The position numbers were made by a program, and so were the translations under genes. A stretch of 64,000 bases of DNA, taken from assembly GCF_020740795.1 (NCBI RefSeq), contig NC_067294.1, positions 18,543,001 to 18,607,000 of the forward strand, in the 5' to 3' direction. Of the stretch, positions 45,369 through 55,525 are shown piece after piece (position 1 is the first letter of the stretch; the number at the start of each line of letters is the position of its first letter). This DNA is from Apus apus (Eukaryota; Chordata; Aves; Apodiformes; Apodidae). The notes under the pieces were generated by a model. It saw only the letters and a list, made by a program, of their open reading frames with translations. It was not told the DNA's origin and did no database searches.

Positions 45369-45664
45369 GCGCCTTTGTGCCGCTTTGTCCGTTCCCCCCC
45401 CCCCCCGCCCCCCGGCCCCCTCGCCCGGCGGCGCGGCCGCACCTGGGGCTGCGGAGGGACGGACCCCCCCCCGCACCCCCCCGCTCCTGTCCCTGGCCGC
45501 TCCCCCGGGAGTTGAGCTGCATCCGCCTCCCCGGGGGGGCAGCGGGCGTGAGATCAGGAGGGGATGTGAAGGAGGGGCGGGGATGGGGGGCGGCGAGGTA
45601 GTGACCACCCGCCCCCCCCTCAGGTACCGCTCAGCGGGAGCGCTTGTAGGCATGGAAACCCTTC

Positions 45665-45688
45665 TCCGTCCGTCTGTCCGTCCGTCAC
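45665..45688. repeat. (CCGT/CTGT)n microsatellite
   Basis: CCGTCCGTCTGTCCGTCCGTC, about five tetranucleotide units, beside a unique AT-containing patch (CCTTAAAATTCCCG). Confidence 0.85.
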
Positions 45689-45854
45689 TCCTTAAAATTC
45701 CCGTCCGGAAGAGCTTTGCAGAGCCATCTCCGTGAGCAGCACCCCCGTTGGCAGCTCCCGGCGCCGGCGGGGACGCCCGCTCCCGCTCACTGTCGCCTCC
45801 CCGGCGGTGCCAGCGGCTCCTGCCACCGCATCGCATTCAAATCGGTCGCGGCGT

Positions 45855-45860
45855 CACGTG
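45855..45860. promoter_or_regulatory. CACGTG E-box
   Basis: The palindromic core within GCGTCACGTGGGCC fits USF/MiT-type binding. A second CACGTG lies at 46026-46031 (GGGGCACGTGGGGG), 171 bases away. Both are within the 3' third of CpG island E. Confidence 0.4.
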
Positions 45861-46091
45861 GGCCCAGCCTCCCACCCGAAAAGTGTCACCGCGCCTGGTG
45901 GCCCCGGCTCCCGGCGGGTGCCCGGCCAGCCCGGGATGCCGGCACCGGCACCGGCGTCGCTCCGGCGGTGCCGCCCGGCGAGCTGGCAAATGTCGCGCCC
46001 TGACCTCGGGGCCGGCGTCGGGGGGCACGTGGGGGGGACGACGACACACAAGTGACGAGACGATGGGGACGGGGACGCGCCGGCGTGTGAC

Positions 46092-46113
46092 AACAAAAGC
46101 AAAGTAACAAAGG
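46092..46113. promoter_or_regulatory. Paired SOX-type sites
   Basis: AACAAAAG (46092-46099) and AACAAAGG (46106-46113) are spaced 14 bases apart, start to start, in the same orientation within GC-rich DNA. Confidence 0.3.
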
Positions 46114-46203
46114 ACCCGCCGGTGGCGCTCAGAAGTTCGTCCCGGCCCCCCGCCGCGGCCGCCCGGCGCCGACCGGGGATTTGGTGGCCTCGTGGGCAGA
46201 GAA

Positions 46204-46224
46204 GGGGGGGGGGGGGGGGGGGGG
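46204..46224. repeat. Uninterrupted run of 21 G
   Basis: Second long G homopolymer, marking the 3' edge of CpG island E. Length is uncertain for technical reasons. Confidence 0.9.
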
Positions 46225-46260
46225 CGGGTTTCGCCTGAGCGCCGGCCGGGGGGGGTGAGC

Positions 46261-46894
46261 AGGCAGGAGTTTTGGGGGGCGCCACCTCGCCTCACCCCCT
46301 CCCCCCCTCTGTGGGAAGCAGGCAGGAGGTTGTGCCTTGTCCTTGCAGGGGTTTTGTGGAGGAGCTGCCTGTACCTCCTGCCCGGGACCATGGGCGGGCA
46401 GGGCGGAGGGGCTGCGGTCGCCGGGCCCCTCGTCAGCTTGTTCCTCCTCCTCTTCGGCAGAGATTGGTGGTGGGGGAGACGCCGTGGGGGCACGGAGGGG
46501 TGTTTTGGGGATCCCCCACCCTGGGTGTCCTTCACCCGCCAGCATCCCCCGGTGTCACCGAGGCCATTCCAGGCAGGTATTGGCAGCTCAGGTGCTGCTT
46601 ACCCGGAACCTGGGGATGCTGCAAGACCTGGGGATGACGTCCCCTCCCAAAAATTGCCCCCTCTGCCAAACCTCTTGCCTGGGGGGGGTGGGGCTGGCAG
46701 GAGGGCCGGATCCGGTGTGCGTGGCCCTCGAAGCCACATCCCCTGGCACCTCCCACCGTGGCCGTTTGTGGCTCCGCCGAGGCTGGATCTGGCCCTGGCT
46801 GGTCCCGACCCCTTCACTTCCACCCCCCTGCAGGGACATTCCCCGGGGTGGTGGCAGCGGGTGCCACTGCTCCCCTGACTCTGCTCACCCTGCC
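46261..46894. other. Shore of CpG island E
   Basis: GC-rich with decreasing CpG. It contains only the doubtful frame at 46390. Confidence 0.4.
46390..46878 (+). CDS. Doubtful frame with one hydrophobic segment
   Basis: ATG in a good Kozak context (GGGACCATGGG), 11 bases before a hydrophobic stretch (AGPLVSLFLLLFG, residues about 11-23), then a glycine/proline/arginine-rich remainder of about 140 residues. The sequence upstream contains an acceptor-like CTTGTCCTTGCAG. I recognise no family. Composition resembles translated GC-rich noncoding DNA, and overlapping frames of similar length exist, so chance is the likely explanation. Confidence 0.1.
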   Translation: MGGQGGGAAVAGPLVSLFLLLFGRDWWWGRRRGGTEGCFGDPPPWVSFTRQHPPVSPRPFQAGIGSSGAAYPEPGDAARPGDDVPSQKLPPLPNLLPGGGGAGRRAGSGVRGPRSHIPWHLPPWPFVAPPRLDLALAGPDPFTSTPLQGHSPGWWQRVPLLP

Positions 46895-47060
46895 AGCGCA
46901 TTTGTTTTCCCAAAGCCCAGCCGTAGGAACAACCTCTTGATTAAGTGTATTAATAGTTAAACTTTCAGCTCATAGCTTAAACTCAGCAGACCACGAAAAG
47001 CTCCCTCCTTTACTCATGCTCTGTTGCTCAACTAAAATATTGCACTCAAAAGCACTGGGG
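46895..47060. promoter_or_regulatory. AT-rich islet, candidate conserved element
   Basis: Unique AT-rich sequence such as CTCTTGATTAAGTGTATTAA, AGTTAAACTTTCAGC and CTCAACTAAAATATTGCAC follows the island abruptly. It contains TTAAGTG (NKX2-type) and several ATTA cores. Function is inferred from composition and motifs. Confidence 0.35.
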
Positions 47061-47699
47061 TTTTTTTCCCCTTTCTTTCTTTTTCCCTCCTTTTGCCCTC
47101 CTTTTACCACTGGCTCGACTTTGACTCCTGGGAGTGTGGGGGGTCTTGCAGGGCTCCCCCACCTGGGGGAGGCCCCCAGTTGTCCCCCCTGCCCCTGGCA
47201 GCCATTGAAGGGAGGTGGGGGGGGGGGGCTTGGCTTGGCCTGGTGTCCCCCCTCCAGGGGACAAGGCTCTTAAAGCCCAACCAGGCTGGGGAAGAGAGTG
47301 GGAACCACCATGGGAAATGGTGGCCCCTCACCTCGGTAGGGACATGGGGACAGGCTAAGGATGGGATGGAGCTGCTGGTGGCAGCTGGTTTGTAGGATTA
47401 GCTGTTTTGCTGCCAGGCAGGTGATGGGACAGGAGGGACAGTGAGAGGTTCAGTGGTGCCAAGTGCCAAGGTCCTGTGGCTGGGTGGAGGCAACCCCCAG
47501 TCCCAGCACAGCCTGGGGGTGGGTGGGTTGGGAGCGGCTCTACAGAGAAGGGCTGGAGATACTAGTGGGTGACAGATGGGACATGAGCCAGCACTGTACG
47601 CTCACAGCATGGAAAGCCAACTGCATCCTGGGGTCATCACTGGCAGCATGGCCAGCAGGGCAAGGAGGGGACTGTCCCCTCTGCTTTCCTGCGTCCCCC
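47061..47699. other. Intergenic, nothing seen
   Basis: Unique sequence after a short T/C-rich tract (47059-47105). No feature supported. Confidence 0.4.
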
Positions 47700-48177
47700 C
47701 CAGGGCACTGCATCCAGCTCTGGAGTCCCCAGCACAAGACACATTGACCTATGAAAGCACAGCCAGGGGAGATGGACATGGAAATAGTCCATGGGCTGGG
47801 ACAGCCCTGCTCTGGAGAGGCTGGGAGAGCTGGAGGTGCCCACCCTGGAGAGGAGACAGCACTGGTGAGACCTTGCTAAGACATTTCATTGTATAAAGGG
47901 GCCCCTGAGAAAGATGGAGAGAGACTTTTCTCAAGGGGCTGTCATGACAGGACAAGGGGCAATGGTTTTTAATGGCAAGAGGACAGGGATAGATTATATA
48001 TGGGGAAGTCTTACCATGAGGGTGGAACAGGTTGCCCAGGGAAGCTGTGGCTGCCCCATCCCTGGCAGTGTTGAAGGGCAGGTTGGATGGGGCTTGGAGC
48101 AACCTGGTCTAGTGGGAGGTGTCCCTGCCCGTGGCTCTGAGGTCCCTTCCAACCTAAACCCTGCTGTGGTTTCATGA
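47700..48177 (+). mobile_element. CR1 LINE copy
   Basis: Sense copy with CTGCATCCAGCTCTGGAGTC, GGACAAGGGGCAATGG, the shared segment (GTTGCCCAGGGAAGCTGTGG) and a decayed end near GGTTTCATGA. The first half has drifted more than the last 100 bases. Confidence 0.93.
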
Positions 48178-50520
48178 AGGGGGCAGTGGTATAGTATGGG
48201 CAGGAGGGAAGAGCAAAAGTGTGATTGGAGGAGGAACCATCTCCAGGAGGAACCAGCCAGGAAAGCCTGGGTTCAGCCCAGCAGAGAGGAAATGTGTGAG
48301 TCCACTCTTGCTCAGGAGTGGCTCTGCCATGGGCAGTGGGGCAGGATCAGGCCCCAGGCAGACTTTGCTTTCACCAGAGGGACCTGCCCTGGTGGGGAGG
48401 TGGGCTGTGACTCTTGGTGCAGGGGAAGCTGCCAGGTGAGCATCAGGGCATGGGGGCGAGGAGCAGCCTGTGTCCCCATCCATGGCCCGTGTCCCTTGGG
48501 ATGCCCACAGTGTTGCCCTAGGAGAGCTCCAGAGAGAGCCAGGCAGCAAGTCGGTGTGACCCCAGTGAGTGGCTGAGGGTGACCTATGGGTCCCATCACC
48601 TTTGGGAGAGTCCAAAGGGCACGATTCACCCTTGGGCATCTGAAGACCAGGAAGGAAAGAAGCTTTTGGGTCCATCGGCATCTCAGCAGTGTTGGTGCAA
48701 ATGTGCTGTGGAACAGGTCCTCCCTGCCCCAATGTTCTCTCCTTTTGGGGCACTGCAGGGCTGGGGGGGTGTGTCGATAACATCTTTTGAGTGGCCTTGC
48801 AAGCAGGTGGAGGGCATTGAGGGTCTGAGATGACAGCCCTTGCCACATGGGTGGCAGCCTGTTATTATGTGAATAAAAGGATTTTTAAGGTCACAAGGTT
48901 TCCAAGAGGCTGCCTTGGTGTCTCTGGTTTCCACCCATCCGTCATTGTGGCATGGGAAAGGGACTTAAGTAATGGCCCTGCTGTGTCTATCTTGTGAAGC
49001 CTTGGCTCTCGGGCCATGGTCTTCCCTTGGGATTTGTGGCTCTGGCTCTACGTCCTTGGACTCCAACAATGTTTCTCCTACCAACGCGTCTTCCATCGCC
49101 TCGACTTGGGCGTCCTTTGTGTTGGGAGGATGAGAACTCATCAGCTCCAGAGAGTGTTGCCTGTGGCGTGGTGGCCCCGACGTGGGGAGGTGTGCATTGG
49201 CCTCCACCCTGGGACTGGTGGCAAAGAAAGAAAATGATGTTTTTTGATTTTCTGGGTAGGATGTGCTTCTCCATCTCCATGCTTCTGGCTCAAAGAGAAG
49301 TGGGAACTGGAAAATGGCTTAGGTCACTGGCTCTCCCCCATGTCAATGCTGTGATACATTTCAGTGGGGACATGATGTGGGTGATGGGTGGGACCTGTGC
49401 CATGGTGTGAGATGTAGCCTGTCATTTCTGGGTCTCTTCTGAGCTGGGCTTCATCCCAAGGGTCTGATTGTCACCTTCATGCCACTGGACACTGGGTGGT
49501 GGGAGGGCCATGGAATGATGGTGTCCTGGCCCTGTGGGCTGTGAGGTGCTTCTGGGTGACTCCAGTGGGTTCTGGGTGGCTGCTGCCACTTGTGAGACCC
49601 TAGTTGACAGTGGCATGAGTTTGGTCAGCACTTTTTGGCTGATGGCCCAGGCTTGAGTGAGAGTTGGGTTGGGTTCATGCTCTGGTATGATGAGATGGGG
49701 CATGGCCATCTCCTGTGTCCCCTGGTGCTGCTGTCTCTGATCATCTCGGGGTTTGCTGGTGGTTGCCCATGGTTGGAAGGCAGCTCTGGTCTTGCCCATG
49801 GCTGTGGCTTGATGGATGTTTCATTTTTGGCTTCGCAAACCCTCCTTGAGTTCATGCCTTTGCTCCAGCTCTTCGTGGGGATAGCTGGGCAATATCCATC
49901 TCCCATGGTCTTCCTTAGGAGCCTTCGGCTGTGCGCAAATGAGCAGCTCCATCCACTCAGACACAGGTGGTCTCTTGGTGTTCCTAAGGGTCCTGGGGTT
50001 ATCAGTTATCACTTATTTTTGCTAGGACTAGCCCATGTGGCTTTGGTGCCTCTTTCTGTCCCTCAGAGGCTGGCCAAAAAAAGCAGTTTGAGGTCCATGT
50101 CTGAGTCCTCAGTCTTTCACCTGAACATTCTGAAGGCTGAGGGGTTCTCTCTTGAACACCCTGACCCTGAAATGTCTTAAGTGTTTGCAGATCCAAGTGC
50201 TTTCAGCTTTGCTTCCTCTGTGGAGGAAGTACTTGCTGGTTGGAGACATGTTCCTGCTTTCCAGCTTCTACTGGAGCTGGAGCATGGCTGAGGAGGACCA
50301 TTGGTGGCTAAGGATCACTGATGTCTTAGGGATGGCTCGAGGCCTGTCAGTGCTGGTACAAAGCCAGATGGAAGGAGGTCTACACCCATGGGAGTTGCAG
50401 ACCAGTGCTCTGCCCTCTGCTTTGCAGGAATCCGGGCTTGGGACCAGATCAAGGGAGGGCAAATGAGCTGTGTCTGTAGACATTGCTTGGAGGCTGTGTG
50501 GGGTCTTGCCTCCTTTTATA
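48178..50520. other. Intergenic, no gene seen
   Basis: Less GC-rich, unique. AATAAA at about 48872 (TGTGAATAAAAGG) is isolated. The 181-codon plus frame at 49635-50180 has a few hydrophobic runs but also overlapping antisense frames, no splice sites and nothing I recognise. Confidence 0.4.
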
Positions 50521-50862
50521 GACTCATAGAATGGTGTGGGTTGGAAGGGATCTTTGAAGATCATCTAGTCCAACCCCACCTCAGATCTTGGGACACCATT
50601 CACTAGATCATGTTCTGCAAAGCCCTGACCAACCTGACTTTGAACACTTCCAATGATAGAGCATCCACAACTCCTCTAGGCAACCTGTCCTGGAGCCTCA
50701 CCAGCCTAATAATACATTTCTTCCCTATGTCCAACCTAACCCTGCCCTCTATCAATTTAAAAACATTGTCCCTTGTGCTGTCATGACAGGACATGTTAGA
50801 AAGTCTTCCTCGTTCTTTCTTATGAGCTCCTGTGTATATTGAAAGGTCTTAAAGCAGGTCTA
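50521..50862 (-). mobile_element. CR1 LINE copy, antisense, older subfamily
   Basis: Starts GACTCATAGAATGGTGTGG and includes CATCTAGTCCAACCCCACC, CTAGATCATGTTCTGCAAAG and TAAAAACATTGTCCCTTG. A different subfamily from the young copies. Confidence 0.94.
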
Positions 50863-51189
50863 GGTCTTGACTGGGCCATGGGGTTATGAGGGGTGGGAGT
50901 GGCTGGTGGCCACTGCCCATGTGGCAATGGGCTTGTGGACATCCAGGGTGACTAAACCTGGGGCTGTGGGTGCTGGACTGGGTGTTCCTCCCCATCTTTC
51001 CATCCTGCATCCGCACAGCGTGCAGTGGGGATCACAGCAGGAGGTGGATCCAGGCGCCCATCGCTCCCTGGCTCCCATCCCCGTGCCCCGCTGCTGGCTG
51101 GGGACTTTGTCCTCATCTCCTGCAGCCGGTGGGAGCAGGAGGCCGAGGATGGCCTCCTCAGGAGAGCTCCCCTTGCCCTCTGCTTTACC
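50863..51189. other. Intergenic, nothing seen
   Basis: Unique GC-rich sequence without a supported feature. Confidence 0.35.
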
Positions 51190-51262
51190 TTCTGCATCTC
51201 GCTAATCTGATGACCGGAGGTATGCGAAGCATTTCAAATATGGCCTCGTTAGCTGGCTCCGG
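51190..51262. promoter_or_regulatory. Small unique AT-containing islet
   Basis: CTAATCTGATGACCGGAGG and AGCATTTCAAATATGGCC in GC-rich surroundings. Weak candidate for a conserved element. Confidence 0.2.
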
Positions 51263-51939
51263 ACAGAGCAGGCAAGAGGCGTTTCTTCACACTCCTATTC
51301 CAGCCGCCCTGCCGCTGTTCCCTCCTCCCACGGGCATCCTGCTGCCGTGTGCCCTGCTCCTGCTGGGATCGGGATGGATGTGTCCCTTTGCAGGTCAGCT
51401 CTTGGTGGCAGCTGTGGCCATGGGTGGACGTCTGGGCCCTGCTGGGATTTGAGAGCGGCACTGGGTGCGTGGGCAGGGGGTGGGTGTGTGCCCGTGGCAG
51501 GGACTGGGGTCTTCCTTCTGCCTGCAGTGCTGGTGGGTGCCCCAGCCTCCTGCAGCAGGAAAGCCCCGGGCAGTGGGTGATTTGGGAGGGGTGCCAGGCA
51601 TTCCCCCTGCAGCTGGGCACGGTGGGTGCTGGCCCTGGTGGGAAGCACCCGGCATGGGAGGTGGACCGGGGAGGAGGGGGCACAGTGCAGCTCTCAGTGC
51701 AGGGGGGACCCTCACCCCCAGGGTCCCCCAGCTCCAGTCAGCTCTCCAGGGTAGTCCTGGTGCTGTGCCTGCCGGGGTGCCGTGGCACCCACCTTGGGGT
51801 GCTGTGCTCCCACCCAACCCTCCCCGCGAGGGCATGCGGAGCACCATGTCCATCTGTCCATCCCCGTCCATCTGTCCATACGTGGCCCTCTGTCCCTCCC
51901 CACCCCTTCCACACCCTGGTGCACCATTGGCACCCGAGG
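51263..51939. other. Intergenic, GC-rich
   Basis: No gene recognised. A short run of CCATCTGTCCAT repeats lies at 51846-51895. Confidence 0.4.
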
Positions 51940-52400
51940 GGCCGCTGCAGCCGCTGCTGCTGCTCCTGCCCGGCCGGGGCTGCCTGCAGCGCTGCCGAGC
52001 ACCCTCCGCCTTCCGTGTCCCCAGCGTCCCCTCCCGCGCCGCTGCGGGGGCCTCCCCGCTCCGCCGAAAGAGCTATTTAAAGCTGGGGCGGGGAGAAAAA
52101 AAAAAAACACAACAAAAAAACGGACGTAGAAGATGAAGATGATGAGGCTGGCTCCGGCCGCCCCTGGGGACAGCCGGCCCGGCCTCGCCGTCCCTGCCGA
52201 GGGGACGCGGTGGCCCCGCGCGGCCCCGGCGGGGCTGGGAGCGGGACGCGGGGCGTTTTGCGCTTTAATGCATCAGGACAGCTTGCAAATTCCAGGCTGG
52301 CGCGGCGAGGTGCCGGCCGAGCGGGCGCTGTCTGGCGGCCGAGGGGGCCGCGCTGCCAGAACCGGTTAGCTCGGCTTTGGGGGGGCAGGGCCCGCGGGGG
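51940..52400. promoter_or_regulatory. CpG island F
   Basis: CpG-dense (CGCGGCCCCGGCGGGG; GGCGGCCGAGGGGGCCGCGC) with an A-rich core at 52085-52135 that could act as a nucleosome-excluding element between two CpG-rich halves. CTATTTAAAGC (52073) resembles a TATA-like or MEF2-like word directly before the A tract. No exon can be assigned. Confidence 0.5.
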
Positions 52401-52514
52401 GCTGGGGGCCTGGGGGGCTCTGGGCAGCCCGTGGCTGCAGCGGTGGGGGGGGGGGGGGCACCCACATGCTGGTGGCACAGTGGGAGGTTGGCCTGAGAAA
52501 GGGAAATCTGCAGG

Positions 52515-53115
52515 CACGTGTCCCCCCCGTCTGCAAGGACCCCTGTGCCACCCTTCTGCAGGGAACCCTGCCCCACCATCTGCACAGAACCATGTCCCCT
52601 CCTGTAGGGAACCCTGTCCCACCTTCTGCACAGAACCATGTCCCCTCCTGCAGGGAACCCTGTCCCACCTTCTGCAGAGGCTTCTGTCCCCTCTGTCCCC
52701 TCCTGTCTGCCAGGGCCCCCGTCCCACACTTCTGCAGGGAACTTTGTTCCCCTGGTCCTCTCCTCATGAAAGCCCCTGTCCTACTTCTACGGACCCTCCT
52801 GCTCCCTCATCTGTGGGGACCCCTGTGCTCCCTCCTGCAGGGAGCCCTGTCCCGTTGGTCTGCAGAGACCTGTCTACAGGGGCTCTGTCGCCTCATCTTC
52901 AGAGCCTTGTGCTTCCCCCTTCTTTGAAGCCCTGTGTTCTCCCCGTCCATAGGGACCCCTGTCTCCCCATCTGCAATTTCCTGATCCCCTCTTCTGCAGA
53001 GCCCCGTGTCCCTCCTCTAAAGGGACCTTTTTCCCCCCATACAGTGGGACTCCAGTCCCCCCCATCCACAGGGACCCTTGTCCCCCCATCTGCAGGTGCC
53101 CTGTCCCCCCGCTTG
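52515..53115. repeat. CCCTGTCCCACCTTCTGCAGGGAA minisatellite beside island F
   Basis: Roughly a dozen units of 45-60 bp. The best conserved are near 52560-52680, where two adjacent units are almost identical (TCTGCACAGAACCATGTCCC twice). The frames on both strands are repeat translations. Confidence 0.92.
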
Positions 53116-53499
53116 CAGATCCCTGGGATGGTTCCTAAGGGTGTTCCCCCCAGCTCCAGTGAGGACCTGGAGGCAGTTCATGGGCAACTTGTGCTGCCTT
53201 GATCCCTGGGGAGTGGGAGTTACTTTCATCTCCACGCATGGGGAAACTGAGGCAGGGAAGAGCAGCACTGCTGCCCACACCCCCGGTTTGAGGCCCTAGA
53301 GGGTCCAGCAGTCTGGGGGCAGTGGTCAGGGATGCTCCTGGAGGTCCCTGTGCACCTTGGCTGAGGGGGTTGCAAACTGCTGGTGGGTGGTTTTCCACCA
53401 AATCCTTTCTAAGAGGCACTTTCTCATCCTTGCCCTAAATACTTCCTAGATGTAGGAGCCAAGACCCGTGGCCTTTGTCTCCCTGGCTCGATGCACCCG
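53116..53499. other. Intergenic; possible MIR-like core at 53218-53262
   Basis: TTACTTTCATCTCCACGCAT followed by GGGGAAACTGAGGCAGGGA follows the MIR core order (ATTATC, CCCATTTTACAG, GGGGAAACTGAGGC). Short and uncertain. Confidence 0.3.
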
Positions 53500-53880
53500 C
53501 ATCCCCCCCACCCCCTCCTCCCTATCCTCGGGTTCCTTAAATAAAAAGCCTTTAAAACCAGAGGTTGGCCACCTCGCTGGGAAAACTGGTGTCACCTTGA
53601 GTGTGCCAAGCCTGTGGTGGCCAGGGCCTGGCTCCGGGTGCTCCCAGCCCCTCCTGCTGGGAGCAGCAGCTCAGCTGGTGGAGGAGGATGGGCCTTTTTT
53701 CTTTGCAAAGGCGTTGGGGGATTAGCAAGAGGATTAGTGAATATGACTCCAGGTAAAGATTAAGACCCCAAAAATTATATATATAAAAGGGGAAAAAAGG
53801 TGGTGTTTTTTTTTGTTGTTTCCCCCCCCCTCCTGTGCTGATGCACCATGAGGATTAAAATGAGAGGGATTCATGCTGTG
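53500..53880. promoter_or_regulatory. AT-rich patches, weak candidate element
   Basis: CCTTAAATAAAAAGCCTTTA (53530) and AAAAATTATATATATAAAAG (53770) with GGATTAGTGAATATGACTCC between, in unique sequence. AATAAA near 53537 could be a poly(A) signal, but no exon is visible. Confidence 0.25.
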
Positions 53881-54954
53881 GCCAATGGGTTGGTTCAGGG
53901 TGGAGGGTGACAGGGAGGGATGGGGGGATAGGGCAGCGAGGGAGGCTGTGTCTGTTGGTCTGGAGCTGCCAGAGCCAAGGGGGAGCAGGGGAGCTGGGGG
54001 GCAGTGACAGGTCCTCAGGGGTCCACAGGGGGCTGCTGCTGGTGCTGGCTGCAGGTGCTGGGGAACTGGCAGTGGGTGATAGGGATGGTATTTTTTTTGG
54101 GAGGGAGGACATCTTGGTGAACCACAGCCAGCCTAATGCTGGGAATAACTGGCTGTACAGTGGTGGGTTCAGCAGCTTGTCCCAAGGGCTGGTAGCTCAG
54201 AAGATGAGGCTGGGAAACTCCCCTGGGAAGGCAGTGGGGAGTGATTACCCCCTTCTGCCCACAGCTCTCCCCATCAACTCTAGGATAGGCTCTTGTCCCA
54301 CATGAGCATCCTGGGTGGAATCCAGCAAACCCTCCCACTGTGTGTGTCCCCTCTGAGGATTAGCTGGGGAGGTGGTGCTGAATATTCAGGTGATCAAGCT
54401 CCTTGCCTCTGGGCAGGCTCCCCTCCCTACCAGGAGGGCTTCCAGCAGGGTCCTGGCAATCTCACCTTCCCTGGTGACAATGCTCCCCTGGGAAGTGCTG
54501 GGAAGGGGGGACAAGGGTGTCCCTTCCAGGAGAGGGGGGTCCTCACTGTGCTGGGGACATGTCCCACAGCTGAGGGAGGGGGCTGACTTCCCTGCCATGG
54601 TGCTCTTGTGTCCCTTTGATGGTGGAGGGGGGAAATGCTGAGACTGGAGGGAAAGGATACGTGGGAGATCCCAGCTGAGGACATGCCCCTCTCAGGCTTT
54701 CCTGCCTTTCTGAAGGACCACATGACCAGTATGTGTACACTGGAGTGGCCTAGGATAGGCAGTGGTGATCCTGGCACAGCCATGTCCCCATCCTTTCTCC
54801 CTGTCTGCCTAGGGCAGGGCTCCTCTCCTGGGATCCCAGACCTCTTCCCTGAGTCCATGTGTACTTTGGGGGGCCAACAGCCATCCCTGCTTCAGGCACC
54901 TCCCAGCAGGGTGACACCCCAGTTGGGACTGAGCCTTTTTGGGGGCTGAACTCA
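53881..54954. other. Intergenic, no gene seen
   Basis: Unique sequence. The frame at 53907-54305 (132 codons) and its antisense counterpart are unsupported. Confidence 0.4.
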
Positions 54955-55525
54955 GACTGTGGTCAAACAATGTTCTGGGGGGCTAAGCACTAGTTTGGGA
55001 GTCAAGCACCAGTTTGGAGGTCTGAGCACGAGCATGAAGGGCTGAACACCAGTTTGGGGGTCAATAAAACCTTGGGGGTCAAGCACCAGTTTGGGGGCAG
55101 AGAACCAGCTTGGGGGTCAACTGTCATTGTAGGGGGCTAAGGACCAGCTTGGGGGTTAAGCAGCATTTGGGGGGGCTGAACACTGGCTTGGAGGTCAAGG
55201 TTGGGGGTGTCGAGCACTGGGTCAGAGGTCTGAGCACTGTTTTGATGGCTTGAGAAAGCACCAGTTTGGGGATCAAGCACTGGTTTGTGGGGTCGAGCAC
55301 TGATGTGGGGATCAAGCACTGTTTTTGCAGGGCTGAGCACCAGCTTGAGGGTCAGGTACCATTTCAGGGGGCTGAGCACCTGCTCTGGATTTCAGCGCTA
55401 TCTGGGGGGGGCTGACCACCAGTTTGGGGTGGAGCAGCCGCTTGGGGGGCTGTGCACTGTTTCAGGGGGCTGGGCACTGCCTTGGGGACTGGGTGCCAGC
55501 TCAGGGTGGGGCTGAGCACTGGCTT
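54955..55525. repeat. GGGGCTGAGCACCAGTTTGG minisatellite
   Basis: About 20 units of roughly 25-30 bp: GCACCAGTTTGGGGGTCAA alternating with GGGGGCTGAGCACTG. The 5' half is more AT-rich (CAGTTTGGG) and the 3' half more GC-rich (CAGCTTGGGGG, CTTGGGGGGCTG). Not next to a CpG island. Confidence 0.95.

Larger units (their letters stand above)
43390..46260. promoter_or_regulatory. CpG island E, largest in the window, likely promoter
   Basis: Nearly 2.9 kb of very CpG-dense DNA (GGCGCGCGCGCGGGGCGGCG near 43475; many CGGCGG words) with an AT-rich interruption at 44820-45000. It holds long G/C runs, two CACGTG E-boxes, a near-MARE, a FOX/GATA/E-box cluster and two SOX-type sites. This is the best promoter candidate of the window and should belong to a developmental or housekeeping gene. 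Direction is uncertain; plus is slightly favoured by the donor at 43617/43618. Confidence 0.7.

Noticed and set aside
43427-45442. 671-codon minus-strand open frame in CpG island E
   Set aside because: The island almost lacks the AT-rich stop codons, so long frames arise by chance. The translation is low-complexity Pro/Gly/Ala/Arg, runs straight through poly-G and poly-C tracts, and overlaps other long frames on both strands.
49635-50180. 181-codon plus frame with hydrophobic stretches
   Set aside because: No recognisable family, no splice or promoter context, and similar leucine-rich chance frames occur around it. Kept as noncoding.
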